DNA of 64,000 bases, taken from assembly GCA_019358945.1 (NCBI GenBank), contig JAHHIE010000009.1, positions 62,001-126,000 on the forward strand, written 5' to 3'. Below, in pieces: positions 1 to 7,214 of the stretch (position 1 is its first letter; each line of letters begins with the position of its first letter). The position numbers were made by a program, and so were the translations under genes. Under the pieces are notes generated by a model that ran no database searches, was not told the DNA's origin, and saw only the letters and a list, made by a program, of their open reading frames with translations. Source of the DNA: Stenomitos rutilans HA7619-LM2 (GTDB lineage Bacteria; Cyanobacteriota; Cyanobacteriia; Leptolyngbyales; Leptolyngbyaceae).

Positions 1-74
1 GCTGTCTCAAACGAGCGCCAGAAAGTAATGATCCTTAATGTGATGGCACACAACTCGACTGCATCTATAGCGTT

Positions 75-689
75 TTAAGGTTTCAGCATAGGGGTACTGT
101 CGGGCTGAGAGGCTCTAGCCAAGTTGTGTTGAATCATGGCAGCTAAATCTTGATCAGAAACAAAGCGCCGTTCTGAACAATAGGTCATCATATAGACCCC
201 GTTAATGGCCCGCACGGTGCTGACGCGCACCCGGAAGTCATCAGTGATAAACCAACAGCGCTCCTGACCTTGATTTTGATCGTAATCAGTATCGATCGTC
301 AAAATGCCGTCCTTACCAAACCAGTAGCGACTGACCACAGGAATCTTTTCGACGTAGCCTTGGTTGCGCAAAAGTTTACCTGATCGCCCCGTCTCATCAT
401 CGGGCACATCCACTAACACAGCCGCCCGCTCAGCATTGGGTGCCTGGTTATCTTGATGCTCTTGCCACATGAAGCTAGCTCCACCAACGGCGAACGCCGG
501 ATCAACACCCTGTGGTTCGCAAACCTGTTTGATCCGAGGATCGTCGGCTGCAACCACTTGCACATAAAGCTTTGATTCCCCTGACTGATCGGCGACCGCA
601 TCAAAATGATGCACAGTCCGTTGGGTAAACCAGATGCCTTCACTCTTGCGGAAAAAATCCATCATCGTCAGCGGTTGGACAAGTGGCAT
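75..689 (-). CDS. CpcS/CpeS-family phycobiliprotein bilin lyase
   Basis: This 204-residue protein belongs to the CpcS/CpeS/CpeU lipocalin-like lyase family, which attaches phycocyanobilin or phycoerythrobilin to the Cys-82-type position of phycobiliproteins in the cytoplasm. Family features seen are the N-terminal FFRKSEGIWFTQRTVHHFD stretch (about residues 12-30), GRSGKLLRNQGYVE (about 101-114), a TDYDQNQGQERCWF strand (about 133-146) and the terminal TYCSERR (about 169-175). A second family member at 13227-13760 is only moderately similar, so the two probably serve different subunits or bilins. It lies downstream of a linker gene on the same strand with a strong hairpin between them (704-740). 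The subgroup (CpcS, CpcU or CpeU) cannot be decided by eye. Confidence 0.88.
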   Translation of the reverse strand: MPLVQPLTMMDFFRKSEGIWFTQRTVHHFDAVADQSGESKLYVQVVAADDPRIKQVCEPQGVDPAFAVGGASFMWQEHQDNQAPNAERAAVLVDVPDDETGRSGKLLRNQGYVEKIPVVSRYWFGKDGILTIDTDYDQNQGQERCWFITDDFRVRVSTVRAINGVYMMTYCSERRFVSDQDLAAMIQHNLARASQPDSTPMLKP

Positions 690-703
690 GGGAGTTCTCT
701 CAA

Positions 704-740
704 ATCAATAAGGGCATGGCGACGCCATGCCCTTATTGAT
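704..740 (-). terminator. 17-bp perfect hairpin between linker and lyase genes
   Basis: Arms 704-720 (ATCAATAAGGGCATGGC) and 724-740 are perfect reverse complements around a 3-base loop. The hairpin sits between the stop of the linker gene (774) and the start of the lyase gene (689), both on the minus strand. It could terminate the linker transcript or act as an intercistronic mRNA-stabilising or attenuating structure; no long T-run follows on the minus strand. Confidence 0.7.
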
Positions 741-773
741 TTTAGACAGGTTATGGGGTCTGGGAAAAACTGT

Positions 774-1502
774 CTAACACAAAGCTAACAATGCCTCTCG
801 TTGCTGGGGCGATAAATTGGCGAGCAAGGCTTTGGCTTTGCCAACATCACTCGTCTTGAGAATATGCAGTAAGGTTTCGACATCGCTCGATGCCCGCCGG
901 ACAGGCTCGGCAGTCGTTGTAAAGAATTCATCCACTTCAGGGTGGCGACAAACACCGTTAGCGCAGTTCAACCCAAGCTGTCGCCAATACATCGTTGGCA
1001 CTGACTGTCCTCGTTGACCATAGTGTTCCTCGTTCAGAAATTTCGTTTCTAAAAAAGCTTCGGGCGATCGATACAAGCTGTAAGTACGCGGATACGGCAC
1101 GGTAAAGCAACCAAAGGCTTTGCGATACTCTTCTGAATCCAGTATGGCTGTCACCAGTCCACCCACTCCTTGGGTGATCAAAATATTGTTGTAGACCTGC
1201 ATTTCCTGATGATCCAGGATTGCTCGCCCCAGGAAATGCTTAAAACATACCTCCATAAACTTGACATTGGAGAGTTTGTAGTAAAACTGATTGAGATAGA
1301 TGTCTGTGCAGGCAAAGTGTTTCAAAAAACGGCGCACGCCAATCTTGTCTTTGAGAAAGTCCTTTTCCAGCGGCGCAATGGTCTGCCGCTCTGATTCATA
1401 GGGTTGCCGCTCTAGAACTTGGCGGTAGAGCTGCGTCAATGCAAATTGACGTTCTTCTAGAGAAGACCGTCGGCTGACAGTTACCGATGTAAAGTCGTGC
1501 AT
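774..1502 (-). CDS. phycobilisome linker-domain protein, unassigned type
   Basis: The 242-residue protein carries one phycobilisome linker domain (PBS_linker_poly type), roughly residues 15-150. Diagnostic pieces are LYRQVLERQP, GVRRFLKHFACTDIY, FMEVCFKHFLGRAILDHQEM and ILDSEEYRKAFG followed by VPYPR. It has no CpcD domain. The last 60 residues form an unfamiliar helical tail ending in LSPQQREALLALC. Rod-core linkers (CpcG) and rod linkers share this fold, but the N-terminus does not match CpcG, so the position in the phycobilisome is open. The start is supported by GAGGAA 7 bases upstream. It is probably co-transcribed with the lyase at 75-689. Confidence 0.85.
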   Translation of the reverse strand: MHDFTSVTVSRRSSLEERQFALTQLYRQVLERQPYESERQTIAPLEKDFLKDKIGVRRFLKHFACTDIYLNQFYYKLSNVKFMEVCFKHFLGRAILDHQEMQVYNNILITQGVGGLVTAILDSEEYRKAFGCFTVPYPRTYSLYRSPEAFLETKFLNEEHYGQRGQSVPTMYWRQLGLNCANGVCRHPEVDEFFTTTAEPVRRASSDVETLLHILKTSDVGKAKALLANLSPQQREALLALC

Positions 1503-1886
1503 AGAAAATTCCTCTAACCTTTAAGTTGCAGATGTGCCTCGGCTGAGGACATAAGCCGAGCGCGAATGTTTTGTCAAGAAAGTTTGGTGGGTCAAAGACC
1601 TCAAAGTTCAACCCTAATCAGCGTCCAGGGCTTAATGGCGCGTCAGATTTAATTTGACCAATCACTAACAATGGCTTCCTCAGTCTGGGAAAGAGGTGGT
1701 TTAACCTTATGGGGGGCAGTGTTAACCCAATTACGCTCTCTGTCTGAGAGTGCCCCTCGTTTTAGCTACGATCGCACCGTCAGTAAAATTCTTAACAAAG
1801 CAGTCTTTCGGTGGATCTTCTGTAATTTCAACCGGAAACCACTTAAAGAAACGGTATGATGCTCGTAAGCCTTACCGATAGGACTC
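1503..1886. other. divergent promoter region, no gene
   Basis: This gap separates the divergent linker gene (minus) and pentapeptide gene (plus), so it must hold both promoters. A 7-bp inverted repeat CTCGGCT/AGCCGAG lies near 1538-1559, within the leader of the minus-strand gene. Short open frames here show no family resemblance or ribosome binding sites. No clear sigma-70 boxes could be fixed by eye. Confidence 0.5.
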
Positions 1887-2687
1887 ATGGGCATAGCACT
1901 TCAGAGAACCCCACAAGATCTTTTGGCAGCGCTTCAAGCAGGTCTCACTCTGGAGCAAGAAGAGTTATACCAGTTCGACCTGAATGGGTTAGATCTGCGA
2001 AACGCGACGTTAAAGCAAGCTACCCTGATTCGAGCAAACCTCAGACAAGCCAATCTCAGTGCCGCCGATCTACGCGGTGCTGATCTACGCGGTGCTGATC
2101 TACGCGACGCTGTTTTGCAGGCTGCCAATTTACAGGGAGCCTGTTTATATCGAGTTGATTTGAGTGGAGCCGATTTGAGTGGGGCGAATCTAACTGAGAC
2201 GCAGATGCAGTGGGCGCGGTATGATAGCCGGACTCTTTTTCCAGAGGGCTTTGCCTACAAATCATCTGGGGCGATCGGTCCCAGAGCCAACCTGAATGGG
2301 GCACCGCTAAATACGGCTAATCTGCGACACAGCGATTTACAAGAAGCAACTCTGCTAGGAGCCTATTTAGGGGGGGCAGATCTAACCGGAGCAAACTTGC
2401 AAGGAGCAAAGCTAGTCCAGGCGGACTTGCGGGGAGCGATGTTGACTGGAGCTTTTCTACGCAAGGCTCGTATGAATGGGGCAAATTTAGCCAGCGTCGA
2501 TTTACGGGCAGCCGATCTCACCGACGTAGAATTTGAGCAGTTTGAAAGCATTGCTGGCGCAGATTTCTCGCAGGTTCAGGGACTCAGTGAAGCGATGCGA
2601 TCGTGCCTACTCAGTCACCCCGACGATCAATTGGAAACGACTCATCCTCTTACTCTCAGAACGACCCTGGAAAGCTTGACCTGCTAG
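1887..2687 (+). CDS. pentapeptide-repeat protein
   Basis: This 266-residue protein is built of A(D/N)LXX pentapeptide repeats, for example ADLRGADLRGADLRDAVLQA around residues 60-80 and again at about 145-210. Such repeats fold into a right-handed quadrilateral beta-helix. There is no signal peptide or membrane segment, so it is likely cytoplasmic. A gap of about 30 residues without repeats (about 107-137) splits the helix into two blocks, and the last 45 residues are non-repetitive. Pentapeptide proteins are abundant in cyanobacteria and mostly of unknown role. Its place inside a phycobilisome gene island suggests, but does not show, a part in pigment-protein assembly. The start is preceded by AGGA. 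Confidence 0.9.
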   Translation: MGIALQRTPQDLLAALQAGLTLEQEELYQFDLNGLDLRNATLKQATLIRANLRQANLSAADLRGADLRGADLRDAVLQAANLQGACLYRVDLSGADLSGANLTETQMQWARYDSRTLFPEGFAYKSSGAIGPRANLNGAPLNTANLRHSDLQEATLLGAYLGGADLTGANLQGAKLVQADLRGAMLTGAFLRKARMNGANLASVDLRAADLTDVEFEQFESIAGADFSQVQGLSEAMRSCLLSHPDDQLETTHPLTLRTTLESLTC

Positions 2688-2786
2688 TTGTGCCCTCAAT
2701 CTGCTCTGACTGTATGGCGAGAACGAGGAAGCTAACAAATGTTGTCTGGTTTCCAACCATTGCCAAAATGACTGGCATGCCTTCGT

Positions 2787-2993
2787 TTAGGACTTAGTTG
2801 CTGTCCAATCTTTTTTCAATAATGCCAGAAACGTGGCAATTCCTTTAGAAAAGCCTTCAGGATCAGGCAGCACATATTGTGGAAACTCTTCGTAGTGAGA
2901 CCAGGGCTCTGACTCATCATGCCGTAAGTGCAGGACTCGATCGTCTCCCTCTAATTTCCAGAGCATTTGACCACCCGTTGGAATGTCTACCAT
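2787..2993 (-). CDS. small conserved protein, paralogue of 3954-4196
   Basis: A 68-residue protein with a strong ribosome binding site (AGGAGG, 5 bases before ATG). No known family was recognised. It is clearly related to the protein at 3954-4196: both share a core of the form LHLR, four to six residues later PW.xY/hY, then QFP-type YxxFP, a V-x-D/P turn and SKG.AT at the C-terminal third. Both genes flank a HEAT-repeat lyase-like gene on the same strand, so they may work with phycobiliproteins or their lyases. No membrane segment or signal peptide is present. The function is unknown. Confidence 0.7.
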   Translation of the reverse strand: MVDIPTGGQMLWKLEGDDRVLHLRHDESEPWSHYEEFPQYVLPDPEGFSKGIATFLALLKKDWTATKS

Positions 2994-3221
2994 AGGTTCC
3001 TCCTGTTATCTAACCAAAAGTGCCAGTCTAAAGCTATATCTCTGCTAATTTTGCCAGTCTAGATATTAAATTCTGTAAACGATGCTACGTTAGTTCTAGA
3101 CAATTTTGCCAAACTGCTATAGAGCGTAGATAAAATATAGCTTTTCCAAAGTCAGGTAACCATAACCTGAAGGGGTACCTTTTTGGCAGAGGGTAAAATC
3201 AGGGTGAAGATGTGTGCAATG
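2994..3221. repeat. short GCCAGTCTA repeats between small gene and HEAT gene
   Basis: The spacer contains two direct copies of TGCCAGTCTA/GCCAGTCTAGAT (near 3029 and 3052) and a third related block TCTAGACAATTTTGCCAAACTG (near 3095), all close to AAGCTATAT-type AT-rich patches. It may be a regulatory region for the downstream small gene on the minus strand. No further gene is seen. Confidence 0.4.
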
Positions 3222-3881
3222 TTACGAGATTAAATCTTCCATTGCTGCTCTCACCACTCGATGATCGGCATCTTGTCTGAGTTGGGCTAAGGCTTCTTTT
3301 GCTTCAGGAACGGCAAAGTGCTTCAAGGCGTAGGAGACTCTGACTCGGATATAGTCTGCCCCCGCATTTTTTAGCTCCAAAAGTTGGGCTAGCGCAGCCA
3401 CAGACTGACGAGAATTGACTAACGCCCCCAGACCATCAACCGATGCTTCCTGTACAGCCGCATCCTTGCCTGCCAGTCCTAAGCTACAAACTTCCAGAAC
3501 TTCTTCAGGACAGTCCATTTCAACTAAAGCCGCCAAGATGCTTCGGCGGACCAACCAGTGGTCGTCTCTAAAGAAGGTTTGCACCAGATGAGAAGCGGAG
3601 ACTCTCCCAAACAGCGACAGGGAGTTAGCGGCTTCTGCACGCACATTGGGGGTATCGTCAAGCCGCATAATCTGGAGGAGGGCGGCAAAGGACTCAGAGG
3701 TTTTTTGCCTGCCTAATTCTCTAGCCACAAAGGTTCGCACCAGAAATTCTGAGTCCTGGATGTGCTGAGTGAGGATTGGCACTGCAACATCGGGCGGGTA
3801 ATCTTTAAGAGCAGCGATCGCCTTGAGGCGGTATTGAAAGTCCGGATTTTGCCGATCAGTTTCAATTTGGCTGAGATCCAT
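3222..3881 (-). CDS. HEAT-repeat phycobilin lyase-like protein (CpcE/CpeZ/NblB superfamily)
   Basis: About 219 residues made of five HEAT/PBS-lyase repeats, e.g. DSEFLVRTFVARELGRQK, DTPNVRAEAANSLSLFG and DDHWLVRRSILAALVEM. Proteins of this size and build include CpcF/PecF, CpeZ/CpeF and NblB, which attach, chaperone or remove bilins on phycobiliproteins. The gene at 8406-9074 encodes a relative with the same order of repeats (WLVRRSI here, WLTRQTI there). The ATG at 3881 is chosen because it gives an N-terminus matching that relative; a GTG 21 bases upstream is possible. The flanking small genes on the same strand may form a unit with it. Confidence 0.8.
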   Translation of the reverse strand: MDLSQIETDRQNPDFQYRLKAIAALKDYPPDVAVPILTQHIQDSEFLVRTFVARELGRQKTSESFAALLQIMRLDDTPNVRAEAANSLSLFGRVSASHLVQTFFRDDHWLVRRSILAALVEMDCPEEVLEVCSLGLAGKDAAVQEASVDGLGALVNSRQSVAALAQLLELKNAGADYIRVRVSYALKHFAVPEAKEALAQLRQDADHRVVRAAMEDLIS

Positions 3882-3953
3882 GAGGCAAAGCGTGAACGTC
3901 ACCCTCTACTTTAACGCTTAAGGCAATCCCCTCATTCACACTCTAACTCCTGA

Positions 3954-4196
3954 TTATGCTGCTTGAGAGCGATTAAAAGCGGCTTTGGCCTCAGTTACAG
4001 AAAGCAATGTCCAGCCTGTCGATAATAGTTTTTGAGAGGTTGCAAATCCTTTAGATGCACCAGCAATAGGGTAGTCTGGAACAGCTAGATGTGGAAATTG
4101 GGTATAGGGCTTCCAGGGTTGAAGGAGCCCTAGTCGAAGATGTAAAATCAACTCACCACCGCCAAATCTGGAAAGCCAACACATTTGTCCAACCAT
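3954..4196 (-). CDS. small conserved protein, paralogue of 2787-2993
   Basis: About 80 residues. The start at 4196 is chosen because GGGAG lies 8 bases upstream; an ATG five codons earlier has no such site. It shares the LHLR...PW.PY.QFP...SKGFAT core with the 68-residue protein at 2787-2993 and carries about 12 extra C-terminal residues. Not recognised as any known family. It is the first gene of a possible minus-strand unit (this gene, HEAT-repeat gene, second small gene). Confidence 0.65.
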   Translation of the reverse strand: MVGQMCWLSRFGGGELILHLRLGLLQPWKPYTQFPHLAVPDYPIAGASKGFATSQKLLSTGWTLLSVTEAKAAFNRSQAA

Positions 4197-4346
4197 TTGA
4201 AATGCTCCCATTCGCTACAGAGTACGCCATTCAGCAATTCAACCATCAAGATTTTCAATTCCAATTTCTGGAACCGTTCAAGCCTGCTTTGTTGCTGAAT
4301 CGTCTAACTACAGTGATATTGAAAAGATGTGTGGGCTGACTCCATC

Positions 4347-4379
4347 AGTTGGCTGATTCCACTAGTTGGCTGATTCCAC
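4347..4379. repeat. tandem 17-bp direct repeat in a divergent promoter
   Basis: AGTTGGCTGATTCCAC occurs at 4347-4362 and again at 4364-4379, a 17-bp period, with a degenerate third copy (GGGCTGACTCCATC) just upstream at 4332-4345. The repeats lie between the divergent small gene (minus) and the phycobiliprotein-like gene (plus), so they are candidate regulator-binding sites for either promoter. The rest of 4197-4480 shows nothing further. Confidence 0.5.
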
Positions 4380-4480
4380 CAAAAGTGATAATTTTCTCAA
4401 AGAAGAAAATTCTTAAGGTAAGACAGTCTGTAAATTGAACGAGTTACAACGGTACAATCTCTAACTCTCATATTTCTACA

Positions 4481-5062
4481 ATGACCCAGCCACAGATTAG
4501 CGAAAAAGTTCGAGAATTGATTCAAAAAGCCAGGATTGTTAGTTTTGCCACCTGGCATCATACTCATCCCACAGGAGCAATTCAGCGCTTTCAGGCGGCA
4601 GATGATGAGGGACGGTATCTCACAGATGAGGATGTGAAGCAAATTCAACAGCTTGCACCTACGACAATCGCTCTCGCCTCCTTGGCGCAGCAGTTGCGCG
4701 ATCGCGTGAGTGAAATTGTCGATGAAGCGAGAGATCAGGTATTGCAGACCTTTCCCACCATTACTCAACCCGGTGGTGGGCTTTACCCAGCCGAACGGGC
4801 AAATGCCTGCTGGCGAGATTTCTGGCATTTTTTGCGCTGCATCACCTATGGCATCGCTGGACAGCATGTAGACTACACCAGCCCCGAAGGGTTGCATTAT
4901 ATGCAATTGCTCTATCAAGAATTGCAGGTGCCCCTGGATGCGATGGTGGTGGGCTTGGAAGGCATCAAAACAGCTAGCTTAAAACGAGTAGAACCCGATC
5001 AGCAAGCGATTTTATCTCCCTATTTTGATCATCTGATTGAGCGATTAAAACAGTTTTGCTAG
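4481..5062 (+). CDS. divergent phycobiliprotein-like protein with conserved bilin cysteine
   Basis: This 193-residue protein has the phycobilisome (globin-like) fold family signature. Residues 43-55 (EGRYLTDEDVKQI) match the start of helix A of allophycocyanin, and PGGGLYPAERANACWRDFWH (97-116) aligns with the chromophore region. C110-x-R112-D113 keeps the Cys-84/Arg/Asp pattern of phycobiliproteins, followed by LRCITYGIAG and a C-terminal YFDHLIERLK. It differs by a 25-residue N-terminal extension and Trp at position 111 in place of the usual Leu. It is not a standard ApcA/B/D/F, CpcA/B or CpeA/B subunit. It could be a bilin-carrying sensor or a minor antenna component. A terminator follows at 5078-5145. 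Confidence 0.82.
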   Translation: MTQPQISEKVRELIQKARIVSFATWHHTHPTGAIQRFQAADDEGRYLTDEDVKQIQQLAPTTIALASLAQQLRDRVSEIVDEARDQVLQTFPTITQPGGGLYPAERANACWRDFWHFLRCITYGIAGQHVDYTSPEGLHYMQLLYQELQVPLDAMVVGLEGIKTASLKRVEPDQQAILSPYFDHLIERLKQFC

Positions 5063-5077
5063 CCGTAGGAATGACGC

Positions 5078-5145
5078 AAAACTCGGAGGCTTTAACCAAA
5101 CATGAAGCACAAACTCAATGTAGTGGCTTAAACCTCCGAGTTTTT
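5078..5145. terminator. bidirectional terminator between phycobiliprotein-like gene and pcyA
   Basis: AAACTCGGAGG at about 5079-5089 pairs with CCTCCGAGTTT at about 5133-5143, extended by imperfect pairing into GGCTTAA on the inner side, and ends in TTTTT on the plus strand; the loop is long (about 30 bases). A-runs on the other side would give a U-tract on the minus strand, so it may also terminate convergent transcription of pcyA. Confidence 0.65.
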
Positions 5146-5245
5146 GATCAAAGCGCGTAAGCCCTACAAACGCTTCAGCGATCGGTTGGCGGTCTCGACT
5201 ATGTGCAAACTAGACTATCTGCTTCTAATGCCTTAGCGCGCTGAC

Positions 5246-5974
5246 TCAGGTCACATAGTCAAACAGCATAGTGGTCATATAGCGATCAGTCCACTCTGCA
5301 CCAAAGGATTTCTCCAAAACCCGCCGGGTTTTATCATTTTGCTGTTGTTTAGTGCAGTAATACTGTTGCCCTGCGATCGTACTAGCGACTTCCAGTTCGG
5401 AGGCTAAGGGGACTTCTGTGCTAGCGATTTGGCAGTGGAGCATCAGAAACTCGCGCACGCGTTGAAGAAAGGCTGCTTCCTCAGCCGCTCCAACGGGGCG
5501 GACAAACAAGCAAAATTCGGAAAATATATCTGCCCATTCTGGCAAGACGCGAGGCTGGGAAAATTGTAGCTCAGGTAGTGCTGAAAGAACTTGATGGTAA
5601 TGGGCTGGCAGCGATCGATCTGCATTGACGGGAGATAGATCCGCGATCGCGGCACTGATCCCACTTCGCCCACCGACTAGATCAGCGCCAAAAATAGGAA
5701 GGGCATATTCGGGATTGGGAAACATGACACAATGGAGAATATCTAAGCCATTCCCCATTTGAGCCAATTCCAAGTGCAATTTGCGAAATTGTGGCGTTTG
5801 GTAACAGCGATTTTCAATGGTTAATCGTTCGCCTTCCAGGCTACCTTCAATGTAGCCTAAATCATTTGGCATCGGGTATGGAGACAAATCCAGATGTTGC
5901 CGCCAGGCCTCTTCTACGCAATCTGCCAGTTGACGGATCAAGGAGTGCTGGTAATTTCTTAATGACCCTTGCAT
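5246..5974 (-). CDS. pcyA: phycocyanobilin:ferredoxin oxidoreductase
   Basis: PcyA (EC 1.3.7.5) reduces biliverdin IXalpha by four electrons from ferredoxin to phycocyanobilin, the chromophore of phycocyanin and allophycocyanin. The 242 residues fit the usual length. The active-site block LHLELAQMGNGLDILHCVMF and the IFGADLVGGRSGISAAIADL stretch are intact. Glu69, His81 and Asp98 keep exactly the spacing of the catalytic Glu76, His88 and Asp105 of the Synechocystis enzyme. The upstream region carries a CTGTACA-N4-CTGTGCA direct repeat (6029-6046) resembling the L-box of chromatically regulated promoters. It is divergent from nothing immediate, and its 3' side converges on the phycobiliprotein-like gene. 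Confidence 0.96.
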   Translation of the reverse strand: MQGSLRNYQHSLIRQLADCVEEAWRQHLDLSPYPMPNDLGYIEGSLEGERLTIENRCYQTPQFRKLHLELAQMGNGLDILHCVMFPNPEYALPIFGADLVGGRSGISAAIADLSPVNADRSLPAHYHQVLSALPELQFSQPRVLPEWADIFSEFCLFVRPVGAAEEAAFLQRVREFLMLHCQIASTEVPLASELEVASTIAGQQYYCTKQQQNDKTRRVLEKSFGAEWTDRYMTTMLFDYVT

Positions 5975-6028
5975 AAACGTTAGACTAATGTCTTTGTTGA
6001 ATCTGTAATAAACGCCTTAGCATGAAGC

Positions 6029-6046
6029 CTGTACAAAAACTGTGCA
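6029..6046. promoter_or_regulatory. L-box-like direct repeat upstream of pcyA
   Basis: CTGTACA at 6029-6035 and CTGTGCA at 6040-6046 are separated by four bases (AAAA). The published L-box consensus bound by the response regulator RcaC is TTGTACA-N4-TTGTACA; this site matches 11 of 14 defined positions with the correct spacing. It lies 55-72 bases upstream of the pcyA start codon. The family knowledge (RcaC, chromatic acclimation) is established; the assignment here is inference. Confidence 0.45.
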
Positions 6047-6348
6047 GCGTTCAACTTGCCCAGGCACAAAACGCACTGTAAGCGGTTCAGCACTCGACTT
6101 GCCAGTTTGCTCGCTGGTGGAGTTCGCCAGCACCTCTAAAGATGATACAGGTAATTGTTGCTAGTGAGAGTCACTGCGAAAAATCTGACACAGTGCAAAG
6201 CATTTAATTTTAATCAGATTTAAACAGATTTGTTAAAACTTCAAGTTAATTAAACTAGTATTTTAAATCTTAATAAGCCATTAAGCATACTGGAAGCCGA
6301 TTAGATTACTCCAATTAGCTTACGATTTACAACTCGGCAACAGGATAT

Positions 6349-6385
6349 GCACCATTTCAGCCACATGAAATGGCTGAAATGGTGC
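6349..6385 (-). terminator. 14-bp perfect hairpin 3' of the carotenoid-protein gene
   Basis: GCACCATTTCAGCC (6349-6362) and GGCTGAAATGGTGC (6372-6385) form a perfect 14-bp stem with a 9-base loop. It lies 40 bases beyond the stop codon of the minus-strand carotenoid-protein gene. There is no strong T-tract, so it is either a weak terminator or a 3'-end stabiliser. Confidence 0.55.
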
Positions 6386-6424
6386 AATTGAACTTACGTT
6401 AAGCTCATAGCCGTTACGCTTGCA

Positions 6425-6889
6425 CTACACAGAAGGTGTACCACCATCTGATAGTAAGGCATCACGCAGGAAGACGAATTGCTGCTCAAAGCCAATGGGT
6501 TTCAACACAGATACCAACGATTGAACCGCCGATGATGGCTGGTAGTCAGACGGAGCTTGAATAATTTCAGAACGCTCCATTCCTTGAGCTAGTTGATACC
6601 AGAAGGCTAGCTTGGTGTTGTTGGTAAGAGCTTGATATTCACGAGCAGTTCCTGTGTCGGTTCCTTTCAGAATGTCACGCATCAACTGAAGTTGTTCATC
6701 CTGAGAGAGTCCTTTCGCTTTACCGAATAACTCGTCAGGGCTATCAGGTGCCGTTCCATCTGGCTCTTTCATGCCCGATTCGCTACAGATAAAGCCGTAA
6801 ACGTACCACAAAACAGCAAGTTGGTCGTCTACAGATAGTTGCTTGAAAGTTTCTGCATGTTTTGCAGATTGGCTTGTGTATGCAGTCAT
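6425..6889 (-). CDS. helical carotenoid protein (OCP N-terminal domain only)
   Basis: This 154-residue protein is a stand-alone copy of the all-helical carotenoid-binding N-terminal domain of orange carotenoid protein. It shows VDDQLAVLWYVYGF (about 20-33, matching NAEDQLALIWFAY of OCP) and TKLAFWYQLAQGMERS (about 92-107, matching KLGFWYRLGELME). The aromatic residues that line the ketocarotenoid in OCP are retained. The C-terminal NTF2-like sensor domain is absent, which is the normal state for the HCP family, members of which quench singlet oxygen or phycobilisome fluorescence constitutively. No matching C-terminal-domain homologue gene lies in the window. An inverted repeat (6959-6985) sits upstream. 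Confidence 0.92.
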   Translation of the reverse strand: MTAYTSQSAKHAETFKQLSVDDQLAVLWYVYGFICSESGMKEPDGTAPDSPDELFGKAKGLSQDEQLQLMRDILKGTDTGTAREYQALTNNTKLAFWYQLAQGMERSEIIQAPSDYQPSSAVQSLVSVLKPIGFEQQFVFLRDALLSDGGTPSV

Positions 6890-7214
6890 AAATTATTCCA
6901 AATTCATCAATCAATTTGCTGTTAGACCATTCAAAGGAATCGCTCTAACTTCACCAAAGTTAACAATCATACTCAGGTTGTTAACCCTACTAAGGGTAGA
7001 GAGTTGAAACGATTTAAAGCTCTACAAAGCCTTTAACCCAAGCCTTTAGAAGGATGTAATGCTGATTTATAAAAAGGATTTTGCGATTGTGACGGATGCT
7101 CAATTATCCTCTGCAAAACGGGGTTAAAAGAGGTGCAGTTAGAGACCAAGAGGTGAAGGGGAAATGGTAGTCTAGGGGATGCAAGCCACACTTTTATGAC
7201 AATTCACTACAGCC
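6890..7214. other. divergent promoter region of carotenoid-protein gene
   Basis: No gene is seen in this 325-base gap. It holds the inverted repeat at 6959-6985, a small hairpin CCCTACTAAGGG just beside it (6985-6996), and the 5' region of the plus-strand gene at 7215. Confidence 0.5.
6959..6985. promoter_or_regulatory. GTTAACAA inverted repeat, candidate operator
   Basis: GTTAACAA (6959-6966) and TTGTTAAC (6978-6985) form an 8-bp perfect inverted repeat with an 11-base spacer, 70-96 bases upstream of the carotenoid-protein start. Its position suits a promoter operator; the binding protein is unknown. Confidence 0.4.

Larger units (their letters stand above)
5975..6424. other. pcyA upstream region and carotenoid-gene 3' region
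   Basis: No gene was found. It contains the L-box-like repeat at 6029-6046, an AT-rich stretch (6200-6290) that could hold the pcyA promoter or an enhancer-like region, and a 14-bp hairpin (6349-6385) next to the end of the carotenoid-protein gene. Confidence 0.5.

Noticed and set aside
1-74. End of a gene at the left edge.
   Set aside because: No frame with recognisable similarity could be read in 74 bases; nothing can be supported.
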